Assembly: GCA_002254845.1 (NCBI GenBank)
Contig: NKPT01000028.1
Coordinates: forward strand, 1 to 42,579
Origin: Chloracidobacterium sp. CP2_5A
GTDB taxonomy: Bacteria; Acidobacteriota; Blastocatellia; Chloracidobacteriales; Chloracidobacteriaceae
Length of the DNA stretch: 42,579 nucleotides
Direction: 5' to 3'
This document shows positions 15,941 through 23,555 of this stretch, piece by piece; the first letter of the stretch is position 1; the number at the start of each line of letters is the position of its first letter. The position numbers were made by a program, and so were the translations under genes. The notes beneath the pieces are model-generated. The model ran no database searches. It had not been told where the DNA came from and saw nothing but the letters and a program-made list of their open reading frames with translations.

Positions 15941-16733
15941 GACGCAATACCTCCTCGCACAGCTTGGCGTACTCGACGGCGCCGCTCGACTGGGGCGCAA
16001 AGGTAAAGATGGACTCGCGGTACGCCGGGCTTTCCTCCAGCCGCACCGACTTGGAGATCACTGTTTCAAACACCTTGTCGCCAAAGACCTCGTAAATCTG
16101 CCGGTAAATGTCCCGCGCCAGGGCGGTGCGCTTGTCATGCAGCGTAATGACCACGCCCAGCACCTGCAAATTCGGGTTCGGGCGGGATTTGACCTTGTCA
16201 ATCGTCTCCAGCAGGTCGTCCGTCCCTTCCATCGCGAAGTAGGACGACTGAATTGGAATCAGGACGTGCGAGGCCGCCACCAGCGCATTGACCGTAATCA
16301 GCCCCAGCGTCGGCGGCGTGTCAATCACAATAACGTCGTAGGCGTTGCGCAGCGGCTCCAGGCGATCCTTGAGGCGGTAGGGCGCGTCAAACTCGCCGAC
16401 CAGGCGCGACTCCAGCTTGGCCAAGCTGATGCGCGCCGGAAGGAGGTCGAGACCCGCCACCGGGCTGGGCTGAATAATCGTCAGCGGGTCTAGCTTGACA
16501 TCCATCAGAAAGTCATACGCCGACAATCCGGCGGCCTCATACGGCAGGTAAGAAAGCGTGCTGTTGGCCTGCGGATCGAGATCGAGCAGCAGCGTCCGCC
16601 GCCCGCGCATCGCCAGCCCAGCCGCCAAGTTAATCGAGGTCGTCGTTTTTCCGACGCCCCCCTTCTGGTTGGCGACCGCGATCACCAGGCACGTGTCCAA
16701 TCGTCGCGGGCGATGTCCGTTTACCGTCCCCAT
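15933..16733 (-). CDS. parA: Chromosome partitioning ATPase ParA/Soj
   Basis: 266 residues from the ATG at 16733, with AGGGAAG just upstream. The deviant Walker A motif [15 protein letters not shown] (Lys24-Thr31) with the signature lysine, DLDPQANST, and the Walker B region [12 protein letters not shown] identify a Soj-type MinD/ParA ATPase. It dimerises with ATP on the nucleoid and is displaced by ParB, driving origin segregation. The N-terminus has 17 residues before the core, shorter than plasmid ParA proteins that carry a helix-turn-helix, so this is a chromosomal (type Ib-like/Soj) protein. The stop lies within the start region of parB. Confidence 0.94.
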   Translation of the reverse strand: MGTVNGHRPRRLDTCLVIAVANQKGGVGKTTTSINLAAGLAMRGRRTLLLDLDPQANSTLSYLPYEAAGLSAYDFLMDVKLDPLTIIQPSPVAGLDLLPARISLAKLESRLVGEFDAPYRLKDRLEPLRNAYDVIVIDTPPTLGLITVNALVAASHVLIPIQSSYFAMEGTDDLLETIDKVKSRPNPNLQVLGVVITLHDKRTALARDIYRQIYEVFGDKVFETVISKSVRLEESPAYRESIFTFAPQSSGAVEYAKLCEEVLRRV

Positions 16734-16800
16734 GGCTTCCCTTGGCTCAAAACATCGATGACTGCCCCCGGCGGGCTCAGGGCGGCGCGGTTGGCCGCCG

Positions 16801-17295
16801 TCAGCCGCGGCCGATGTCGGATTCGTCAATTTCGTCGGGCCAGTCAAACTCCATCTCGTCGGCCTTTTCAGCCGACTCATCGTCCGAGCGCTCCACCATA
16901 ACCGAGGTCGAGCTTTCCAAAACGGATTCGTGAACGAAAATCGGCGCGTCCACCCGGAGCGCCAGCGCGATAGCGTCGCTGGGGCGCGCATCGAGAAAGA
17001 TCATTTTGCCGGCGACCTCCAGCTCAATCACGGCGAAAAACGTATTGTTGCGCAGCTCCGTGACCACCACGCGGCGGACGCGGCCATCCATTTGCAGAAT
17101 CAGATTCCGCAGCAGGTCGTGGGTCATCGGGCGCGGCGGGGCCATTTTTTCAATCTCGAACGCAATGGCGTTGGCCTCAAACGGCCCGACCCAGATGGGG
17201 AGCAACTGATCGCCGTCCACTTCCTTGAGGACAACAATCGGCGTATTCGCCGCCGGATCAATCATCAGCCCGCGAATCTTCATTTCACGCTCCAT
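16801..17295 (-). CDS. Bifunctional nuclease (BFN/DUF151) domain protein
   Basis: 164 residues. The BFN/DUF151 core spans about 4-130 and shows LPIWVGPFEANAIAFEIE, RPMTHDLLRNLI and the diagnostic LDARPSDAIALALR. The last 35 residues are a strongly acidic tail (DDESAEKADEMEFDWPDEID). GGGAGGT on the coding strand (17304-17310) lies 8 bases before the ATG. The domain was described as a nuclease in plants, but its bacterial role is not settled. It sits between recN and parA on the same strand, 67 bases before parA, so it is likely part of this genome-maintenance operon. Confidence 0.88.
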   Translation of the reverse strand: MEREMKIRGLMIDPAANTPIVVLKEVDGDQLLPIWVGPFEANAIAFEIEKMAPPRPMTHDLLRNLILQMDGRVRRVVVTELRNNTFFAVIELEVAGKMIFLDARPSDAIALALRVDAPIFVHESVLESSTSVMVERSDDESAEKADEMEFDWPDEIDESDIGRG

Positions 17296-17366
17296 GGCAC
17301 CGCACCTCCCAAGCGAGTCTCAGGCGAAGTTGAAAAGCCAAAAAACTTCTAAAATCAAATATTAAG

Positions 17367-19064
17367 TTACGATGTCGGCGCGCCGACCAAGCTATCTGAA
17401 ACCAGCATGTCGCGGGCCGCCTGGCGCGCCGAGTCGGTCACGACCGCCCCGCCCAGAATCCGCGCCAGCTCCTCGACCCGCTCCGCGGCGTCGAGCGGCA
17501 TAATCGCCGCTCGCGTCCGCCCGTCCACGACGGACTTTTCAACCCGCAAGTGCGTTGTCGCAAACCGCGCCACCTGGGCCTGGTGCGTGATGCAGAGCAC
17601 CTGCTGACGCTCGGCGAGCCGCCGCAAGCGAAGGCCAACCGCTTCGGCCACCCGCCCGCTAATGCCGACATCCACCTCGTCAAACACCATCGTACGCGGA
17701 ATATCCGTCGGCGCAAGGATAGATTTCACGCCAAGCATCAGGCGCGACAGCTCGCCGCCGGAAGCGACTTTGGCGAGCGGGCGCAGCGGCTCGCCCGGAT
17801 TCGAAGTGAACAGAAACTCCACTCCCTCCAGCCCGGAAGCCGCCCACGTCGCCGGGTCAGCGGCATCGCGCTCCGCAAGCGCGACCGCGAGCCGCGCCTG
17901 GGGGAGCGCCAGCTCTGACAACTCCTGAGCAAGAGCCGCCTCAAAGCGCCGCGCCGCCGTCTGCCGGGCGGCGCGCAGCGCCAGCGCCAACTGCCGATAC
18001 CGCCCGGCCGCCGCCTCGACCGCGGCGCTTAGGCGGCGCAGTTCCGCGTCGTAGCTTTCAACCTGCGCCAGCTCCGCGCGGACGCGCTCCAGCGTCGCCA
18101 ACACGCGATCCAGCGTGCCGCCATACTTGCGCTTGAGCCGATCCAGCTCATCCAGCCGCGCCTCGACCTCGCGCAACCGCTCCGGCGCGATCACAATGCC
18201 GTCGGCGTAGTCGCGCAGCGCGAAGGCGACTTCCTCGACGCCGTAGCGGGCCGCTGCAAGCGTCGCCGCCGCTTCGGCTAGCGCCGGATCGTCCGCCGCC
18301 AAGTCCTCCACGCGGCGCAGCGCCTGAACGATCAGCGTCAACGCCGACGCCTCGCGCTCATACAGCAGGTCGTAGCTGTCCGCAGCCGTCGCCGCCAGCC
18401 GCTCGGCATTGGAAAGGCGCGCCCGCTCCCGCAAAAGCTCCTCATCCTCGCCCAGGCGCGGCGCGGCGCGCTCCAGCTCGTCGCGCTGGAAGTTGAGCAG
18501 GTCAAGCCGCTGCAGCCGTTCGGCTTCATCCTGGCGCAGGCGCTCCAGCGCCTGTCGCGCCAACTGCCAGGCGGCAAAAGCTGCGGACACCGACTCGGCC
18601 AGGTCCGTATGCTGACCAAAGGCATCCAGCACCCCGGCGTGCGCCGCCGGAAAGATCAGCGTTTGCTGATCGCCCTGCCCGTGAATGTCCGCCAAGTACG
18701 GGCGCAGCGCCCGCGCCGTCGCCAGCGCGCAAAGCTGGTCGTTGATGAGGGTTCGCCCCTTTCCGCTCGCTGACACCTCGCGGCGAATGAGCAGCTCGCT
18801 CCCGACTTCGAGTTCAGCCTCGGCGAGGATTCGCGCGACCTCGGGGTGACTGGGGCAATCAAACAGCGCCTCGACCACCGCCCGCGACTCGCCCGCTCGG
18901 ATGATGTCCACCGTCATACGCCCGCCGATAGCCAGCGCCAGCGCGTCCGCCACCAGCGACTTCCCAGCGCCGGTCTCGCCGGTTACGATGGTCAGCCCGG
19001 GCCCAAAAGTCACGCGCTGCCGATGCACGACCGCGATGTTTTCGATATGGAGCTGTTTCAGCAT
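17367..19064 (-). CDS. recN: DNA repair protein RecN (SMC-like ATPase)
   Basis: 565 residues from the ATG at 19064; an upstream Met at 19088 adds eight residues not found in the family, whose members start at a motif like MLKQLHIENIAVV. Walker A is GETGAGKS (29-36). A long coiled-coil middle (about 150-380, rich in Arg/Glu/Leu/Ala) follows. The C-terminal head has SGGELSRLMLG (ABC signature) and MVFDEVDVGISG (Walker B). RecN holds and aligns DNA ends in double-strand break repair by homologous recombination. It is the first gene of the recN-BFN-parA-parB run, 71 bases before the next gene. Its 3' end carries a perfect 14-bp palindrome. Confidence 0.95.
   Translation of the reverse strand: MLKQLHIENIAVVHRQRVTFGPGLTIVTGETGAGKSLVADALALAIGGRMTVDIIRAGESRAVVEALFDCPSHPEVARILAEAELEVGSELLIRREVSASGKGRTLINDQLCALATARALRPYLADIHGQGDQQTLIFPAAHAGVLDAFGQHTDLAESVSAAFAAWQLARQALERLRQDEAERLQRLDLLNFQRDELERAAPRLGEDEELLRERARLSNAERLAATAADSYDLLYEREASALTLIVQALRRVEDLAADDPALAEAAATLAAARYGVEEVAFALRDYADGIVIAPERLREVEARLDELDRLKRKYGGTLDRVLATLERVRAELAQVESYDAELRRLSAAVEAAAGRYRQLALALRAARQTAARRFEAALAQELSELALPQARLAVALAERDAADPATWAASGLEGVEFLFTSNPGEPLRPLAKVASGGELSRLMLGVKSILAPTDIPRTMVFDEVDVGISGRVAEAVGLRLRRLAERQQVLCITHQAQVARFATTHLRVEKSVVDGRTRAAIMPLDAAERVEELARILGGAVVTDSARQAARDMLVSDSLVGAPTS
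17374..17387. repeat. Perfect 14-bp palindrome at the recN 3' end
   Basis: GTCGGCGCGCCGAC is fully self-complementary and lies within the last codons of recN (encoding Val-Gly-Ala-Pro). AT-rich DNA follows in the direction of recN transcription. As a zero-loop palindrome it would make only a short hairpin; it could be chance in such GC-rich DNA. Confidence 0.5.
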
Positions 19065-19169
19065 GCGCAAGCGCGAAAGAGCGTGCAAAGGAGAACGACT
19101 AGCGCGAAGGCGCGCCGCTAGGCGGCGACAACCGCTTCCCCAGCAAGCCCCCCAGTGACGGAGAAACCG

Positions 19170-19691
19170 ATGCCGATACTACGGAGCCTGATGCAAGAGT
19201 ACAAGCGACTCCTCGCGAACGGACAGTCCGCCCTAGACAATCTCCCGGAAGCGGCGCTCTATTGGCGACTGCCGCTGCCCGACCACAATTTCAACAATCG
19301 GTCCTGCGGCGAATGGCTCATCGCCATGGCTGGCGGCATCGAGTATGTCATCAACGGGCTGCTTTCCAACTACTGGGATCACCCCGCCGAATGGACGATG
19401 CGCGAAACCCTCTCCACGCCAGAGCGCCTGCAAGCTTACCTCGGCGATGTTATCAGTCTCGCGTCAAAGCTGGAAGCCGCGCTCGCGGAGGACGACCTCG
19501 CCAAGGTCATCCACCTGCCCAACCCGCGGCAAACCGTCATCGGCGAGCTGCTGATTGAGCGACTGGCGCTTTCGGCGCAACATTACGGGCAAGCGGTCGC
19601 TATGGCGCGCGCCTTTGCAGCGCATGCCGGAGCGGAGCTTCCGCCAAAAAACGGCTCGCGCGGCGAGCGCGCCGCCATTCGGCAAGAATGA
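19170..19691 (+). CDS. DinB/YfiT-like four-helix-bundle protein
   Basis: 173 residues from the ATG at 19170, with GGAG 6 bases upstream; a GTG at 19155 is less likely. The protein is all-helical, with YKRLLANGQSALDNLPEA as first helix and LALSAQHYGQAVAMARAF as the last, the layout of the DinB/YfiT superfamily. Such proteins bind a metal through three histidines and often act as thiol (bacillithiol or mycothiol-like) transferases. Here only His at QHYGQ is in an obvious ligand position, and the usual His in the second helix (motif GEHL) reads GEWL, so metal binding may be altered. Its 3' end runs into a tandem repeat. It is convergent with the beta-propeller gene. Confidence 0.65.
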   Translation: MPILRSLMQEYKRLLANGQSALDNLPEAALYWRLPLPDHNFNNRSCGEWLIAMAGGIEYVINGLLSNYWDHPAEWTMRETLSTPERLQAYLGDVISLASKLEAALAEDDLAKVIHLPNPRQTVIGELLIERLALSAQHYGQAVAMARAFAAHAGAELPPKNGSRGERAAIRQE

Positions 19692-19726
19692 TGCATTCGG
19701 CAAGAATGATGCATTCGGCAGGAATT
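19676..19726 (+). repeat. 18-bp tandem repeat across the DinB-like stop codon
   Basis: CATTCGGCAAGAATGATG occurs perfectly at 19676-19693 and 19694-19711, then a degenerate third copy begins CATTCGGCAGGAATTCGG, and another TTCGGCAGGAATGA follows to about 19738. The TGA stop of the upstream gene (19689-19691) lies in the first copy. Beyond the repeat, the spacer to 19885 holds only a small hairpin (CCGGC-TTCA-GCCGG at 19806-19819). Confidence 0.85.
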
Positions 19727-19885
19727 CGGCAGGAATGACGAGCCTGCCTGTCGTAAGCTGCCGAACGGCGACGGGCGCGCTCTTGCCCGCGCTTCCCGAT
19801 GAAAACCGGCTTCAGCCGGCGGATGCCATTATCCGGACGCCTCCGAGCGCTAGCCGCCACGCAGGGAATGGAGAATGGGCGGCGG

Positions 19886-22021
19886 TCAGGGCTTGACGAC
19901 GAATACAAACTTCTCGCTCGTTGTGTGGAGCGCGGCGTCCAAAACCCTCACCGACACCAGATACTCGCCCGGCGCCAGGTTTTGATAGATTAAGGTAAAA
20001 GTTTCACTTGGCGAATCTAAAACTAAGTCATCAGGATAGATAAGCGCCCAATCCCCGCCGTTGAAAGCGACCTCGACCGACTTGAACGGCGCGGTCGGCG
20101 CGGCGACCTCAACCCGCAGCTTTGACTCTTTCGCGGAAATGACTGAAGGCGAGAAAGTTATCCTTGGAGCAGCATTGGCAATCGTCACTGGCGACGACAC
20201 CTGCGAGACGGTCAGCGCCAAAGCCGCCGGGTTTGACGGGCTATCGCTAACCTCGAGCAAAAACTCATAAACGCCATCGGGCAGCATGTCCGGCGCAATG
20301 ACAAAGAACGGATTGCGCAGCTTTTCGGCGAGCGCCTTCCAGGCCATCTGGCCACGCAGCCGGTACGACAGGCGGTACGTCAGCGCATCGCCGTTTTTAT
20401 CCTCCGCCTGCCACTGAAGCGTTCGCGCGCCGCGCTGAAAGACCTTGCGGGGCGGCTGGTTGGCGATAATGCCAAACTGGAGCGGGTCCAATCCCGAAGT
20501 CATCACGCTCGGATCAGGCGGCGGAACAATCGCCTCCTGCAAGGCCACGCCAACCGGCAACGCGCTGAACGAGGCGATGGCTGGCGGGAGATTTCTGGGC
20601 AAGTAAGCCACGCGCGCGAAAGAAACTTCCGCGCCTTTCCTCAAGCGCAGTCGCCACTGAAGAAAACGCGCCTTGGGGCTTGTAATCACGCCCCCCGGCG
20701 CGGGCATCTCCGCTGACCAGTCGCTCCATAGCGCGCCCGGCGTCTGGGTGTTGCCGGTTCGGGTTTGAATAAAGACATCGCCTTTGCTTTCAACATAGAT
20801 GCGCCCCCAAGTCTCAACAATCGCTTTAGCATCTTGCACGGGCGATGTGAACAGGCCTTCATCCTGCGCCGTCGCGCTCAATCGGTAAAGCTTAGCCAGC
20901 CCGCTGGCGATAATATACAAAACATCGCCGGCCGCGACCTCCGCCGCTGCAATGCGCTCTTCCTCGACGGTTCCAAAAAGCGATGCCTGCCCGTCGGGCG
21001 CGATGAAAAAGAGCCGCCCCTGCCCGCCCATCGCGCTGCTGCCCAAGCCAACCAGAACGCCATCCTGCCAGCGCGTCAGGGCGGTTGCCGTGTCGCCGGA
21101 GGTCCAGATGACGGACTGTCGCCCGTCCGCGCCAAGCCGGTAGAGCGCGGTCCCGCCGGCTGCCGGGCGCAGCAGCGCGGCGCTGCCGCCGCCTTCCCCG
21201 TCGCCGGCTGTCGCCTCGCCCGCGGCCGCCGGCTTGCCCTCGCCCGCCGCCGGCTTGCCCTCGCCAATCCCCAGGGCGAAGACGGTTCCATCCGGGAGCT
21301 GCGCAAGCTGCCGAACTTCACGGGACGGCGCGTCAAACACGGCCGTCGCCTTTTTGTCGGGACCAATGCGAACCACCAGCCCGCTCGGATCCGTGCCGGC
21401 CCAAATCGCCCCGTCCGCCGCCAACATCAAGCTGGTGACGTTGGATTCATCCGTCGCAAAAAGCGACTGCGCGGACGTTGCGCCGCGGGAAAGCGTAAAA
21501 ACCCCGCCCTTCGCCCCAGTGGCATAGACGAGCGCGCCGTCGGGCAGGAAGCGCATGGCCCAGATGTACTTTTCCGGCGGGTCATAGACCGCGCGAAAGC
21601 TCTTGTCGCCGGTTAGCTGGTAAATTTTTCCATCCGGCGAAGTCGCGGCAAAGACGCCGCCCTGCCCGTCGGCGGCGAGCGCCGTCACATCCAGCTCCTC
21701 AAAATCGGCGACCAGCGCGGTTGTCCCATCCGCCGCGACTTTGAAAAGCTTCCCGTCATGGCCTGTGCCAATATAGACATCGCTTCCAACCAGCAGGCTA
21801 CAGAGGGCGAACGGCTGCTGCGTATCGCCAAGCAGCCGCGGCGTCGGCACAACGCGCAGGATGCCATTATCAGACACAGATAACCCAAGCAGGCGCCCGG
21901 ACAGATAATCTTCCTTGCGCGCGGTCTCCCAAAACGCCGTCCCCTCAGCGCGCAGGGGCGTCGTCCACAACCAAGCCAGGGCTACGACCGCCAAGGCGGC
22001 GGCGGGTTTTCGTTTCAGCAT
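19886..22021 (-). CDS. Secreted beta-propeller protein with C-terminal Ig-like domains
   Basis: 711 residues from the ATG at 22021, with AGGAAA about 9 bases upstream. A clear signal peptide (LKRKPAAALAVVALAWLW, cleavage near LRAEG) directs export. Residues about 60-460 hold repeated blade-like units such as DGKLFKVAADGTTALVADF, DGKIYQLTGDKSFRAVYD and GGVFTLSRG, typical of NHL/SMP-30/WD-type propellers. A 42-base Gly-Glu-Lys-Pro-Ala repeat-rich loop interrupts the propeller around residues 254-275. The C-terminal 200 residues resemble fibronectin/Ig-like folds (RTLQWQAEDKNGDALTYRLS; SVEVAFNGGDWALIY). Function unknown. The start overlaps the stop of the upstream lipid A-type acyltransferase by 7 bases, so the two are probably co-translated envelope proteins. 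Confidence 0.85.
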   Translation of the reverse strand: MLKRKPAAALAVVALAWLWTTPLRAEGTAFWETARKEDYLSGRLLGLSVSDNGILRVVPTPRLLGDTQQPFALCSLLVGSDVYIGTGHDGKLFKVAADGTTALVADFEELDVTALAADGQGGVFAATSPDGKIYQLTGDKSFRAVYDPPEKYIWAMRFLPDGALVYATGAKGGVFTLSRGATSAQSLFATDESNVTSLMLAADGAIWAGTDPSGLVVRIGPDKKATAVFDAPSREVRQLAQLPDGTVFALGIGEGKPAAGEGKPAAAGEATAGDGEGGGSAALLRPAAGGTALYRLGADGRQSVIWTSGDTATALTRWQDGVLVGLGSSAMGGQGRLFFIAPDGQASLFGTVEEERIAAAEVAAGDVLYIIASGLAKLYRLSATAQDEGLFTSPVQDAKAIVETWGRIYVESKGDVFIQTRTGNTQTPGALWSDWSAEMPAPGGVITSPKARFLQWRLRLRKGAEVSFARVAYLPRNLPPAIASFSALPVGVALQEAIVPPPDPSVMTSGLDPLQFGIIANQPPRKVFQRGARTLQWQAEDKNGDALTYRLSYRLRGQMAWKALAEKLRNPFFVIAPDMLPDGVYEFLLEVSDSPSNPAALALTVSQVSSPVTIANAAPRITFSPSVISAKESKLRVEVAAPTAPFKSVEVAFNGGDWALIYPDDLVLDSPSETFTLIYQNLAPGEYLVSVRVLDAALHTTSEKFVFVVKP
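21225..21265 (-). repeat. 20-bp direct repeat, period 21, in the propeller gene
   Basis: The two copies (21225-21244 and 21246-21265) are identical over 20 bases and encode GEGKPAA twice in frame, inside a low-complexity loop (GEGKPAAGEGKPAAAGEA). The 21-base period keeps the frame. Confidence 0.8.
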
Positions 22022-23007
22022 GAGTCGTTTCCTAACGTCAGCCGCGTCGAGTTGGCGGCGGAAGCCGGCGGCGACGGCGCGGCTTCCGCCGGCTGACTTT
22101 TCCAGCGGCGGTGAATCCAGAGCCACTGATCCGGGTAGCGCCGCACAATCGCTTCCCACCGCTGCGTCAAGCGGGCCGTATTTTCCTGAATATCAAAGCT
22201 TTCGTCGGCCGTCCGCGCAAGCGGGACCGCCGCCTCGAAAATCAGCCGGTGGCGCGCGCGCGCTGCGTCCCAAACCAGATAGCCGGGAATGACCGCCGCG
22301 CCGGTTCGCCGCGCTAGGCGCGCCACGAGCGGCGAGGTGCAGGCCGGGCGGCCGAAAAACTGACAAAAGACGCCGCGCGGCGGCTGCACGTTGACATCCG
22401 CCAGAATGCCCACCGTTTCCCCGCGGCGCAGGCTGGCAACCAGCGCGCGCAGGTCGCGGTGCTTTGACAGCAGGCGGTTGCCGCTGCGCGAGCGGTAGCG
22501 CGTCACAAGCGCATCCACTAGCGGATTATCAATCGGGCGGACCAGAATCGTCAGCGGATGACCATAGAGCGCGTGGGCGTAGGCGCTCAGCTCCCACGCG
22601 CCAAGATGCCCCGTGAAGAAAATCACGCCGCGCCCCTGCGCGCGCGCCGCCTCAAAATGCTCAAAGCCTTCATACTCGACGAGTTCCGCGATGTTCCCCG
22701 AGTGCAGCTTGGGCAGGTGGGCGAACTCGCCGAGCAGGCGGCCCAAGTTCGCCGCGCAGCCCCAAAACAAGCGTCGCCGCGCGCGCGCCGGGAGATCAGG
22801 AAAGGCCAGGGCTAGATTTTCCATCCCAACGCGCCGCAGGCGCGGCAGCGCCGCCGCCAGCAGCCCGACCAGCGCCACGCCTAGCCATCGCGCGAGCGGG
22901 CGCGACAAGCCGCCCAGCCCGCGCAACAGGGCAGCCACCACAAAGGCTTCAGCTCGCAAGCGAATCGCGGGCGGCGGATTGACAGTCGCCGATTCGGTCG
23001 TTAGCAT
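22015..23007 (-). CDS. Lipid A biosynthesis acyltransferase-like (LpxL/HtrB family)
   Basis: 330 residues from the ATG at 23007. The open frame continues upstream through tRNA-Cys, which rules out the longer form. An N-terminal membrane segment (about 22-57, hydrophobic and Arg-flanked) is followed by GMENLALAFPDLPARAR and the catalytic HxxxxE motif in FTGHLGAWELSAYA (His134, Glu139). RRGETVGILADVNVQPPRGVFCQFFG is also typical. The family transfers acyl chains onto lipid A precursors (late Kdo-dependent steps) or onto other membrane lipids. It supports a diderm envelope, but the specific acceptor is not certain. The stop lies 7 bases inside the propeller gene. Confidence 0.9.
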   Translation of the reverse strand: MLTTESATVNPPPAIRLRAEAFVVAALLRGLGGLSRPLARWLGVALVGLLAAALPRLRRVGMENLALAFPDLPARARRRLFWGCAANLGRLLGEFAHLPKLHSGNIAELVEYEGFEHFEAARAQGRGVIFFTGHLGAWELSAYAHALYGHPLTILVRPIDNPLVDALVTRYRSRSGNRLLSKHRDLRALVASLRRGETVGILADVNVQPPRGVFCQFFGRPACTSPLVARLARRTGAAVIPGYLVWDAARARHRLIFEAAVPLARTADESFDIQENTARLTQRWEAIVRRYPDQWLWIHRRWKSQPAEAAPSPPASAANSTRLTLGNDSC

Positions 23008-23060
23008 CGCTTGCCCAATGCGAGCGACCGCGCCTGGCCGCTCGTCTCGCCGGCGCGCTC

Positions 23061-23135
23061 GGTGGCGTAGCCAAGTGGTAAGGCACGGGTCTGCAAAACC
23101 CTTATTCGTCGGTTCGATTCCGACCGCCACCTCCA
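23061..23135 (+). tRNA. tRNA-Cys, anticodon GCA
   Basis: The 7-bp acceptor stem GGTGGCG (23061-23067) pairs with CGCCACC (23125-23131), followed by T and an encoded CCA. The T arm GTCGG-TTCGATT-CCGAC is perfect. The D arm (GCC/GGC) and anticodon loop CTGCAAA with GCA are in place. The anticodon stem CGGGT/ACCCT has a C27-U43 mismatch at its base, leaving four pairs. The gene lies on the + strand between two oppositely directed gene groups. One copy only in this window. Confidence 0.95.
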
Positions 23136-23211
23136 GCCGCCGGGCAGCGCCGCGCCCCCGCGCCGGCTGAAGCGCCCCTCCTCCCCCGTACGTATCGCTG
23201 GAACGCTTGCT

Positions 23212-23538
23212 ATGGCTTCAGATTTCTTTGTCGGCATATCCTGCACGCTGATCATCACCGTCATGCTGTTGGCCCTGGCGCGCATTTCGGCCGTTCGGGT
23301 CAAGAAAGGCGCGAGTCTTTACCGCGCCTCGATCCAGCCGCTGCTGTTGATGTCCACGACGCTGCTCCTGCTGTATCTGGCGAACCTGGTCGTCATTTAT
23401 CTTCTGACGGCGGTCGGCGTCCGCGGCGATGTGGCGTTATACGCGGCGCTCCTGCTCGACGACATTCTCGCCTGCACGTTCCTGCTGACAATGTTTCGCC
23501 GCAACGCGCTGCGCCAGGCGGCAAAAACGCTCAAGTAG
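23212..23538 (+). CDS. Small polytopic membrane protein, unknown
   Basis: 108 residues with about three hydrophobic helices: residues 6-24 (FVGISCTLIITVMLLALA), 44-67 (PLLLMSTTLLLLYLANLVVIYLL) and 75-95 (VALYAALLLDDILACTFLL). Basic tail (RRNALRQAAKTLK). The family is not recognised. It is convergent with the cdaA-cdaR gene, whose stop is only 18 bases away, and follows tRNA-Cys by 76 bases. No clear ribosome site. Likely real because the composition and the whole length are consistently membrane-like. Confidence 0.65.
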   Translation: MASDFFVGISCTLIITVMLLALARISAVRVKKGASLYRASIQPLLLMSTTLLLLYLANLVVIYLLTAVGVRGDVALYAALLLDDILACTFLLTMFRRNALRQAAKTLK

Positions 23539-23555
23539 CCGCCCCCGCCCGACCT

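Noticed and set aside
20765-21616. 283-residue plus-strand frame inside the propeller gene
   Set aside because: Lies opposite a coherent signal-peptide plus propeller protein and has Arg/Ala/Gly-rich composition typical of shadow frames.
23008-23130. Longer N-terminus for the acyltransferase
   Set aside because: The extension runs through the tRNA-Cys gene on the opposite strand; the ATG at 23007 fits the family start.
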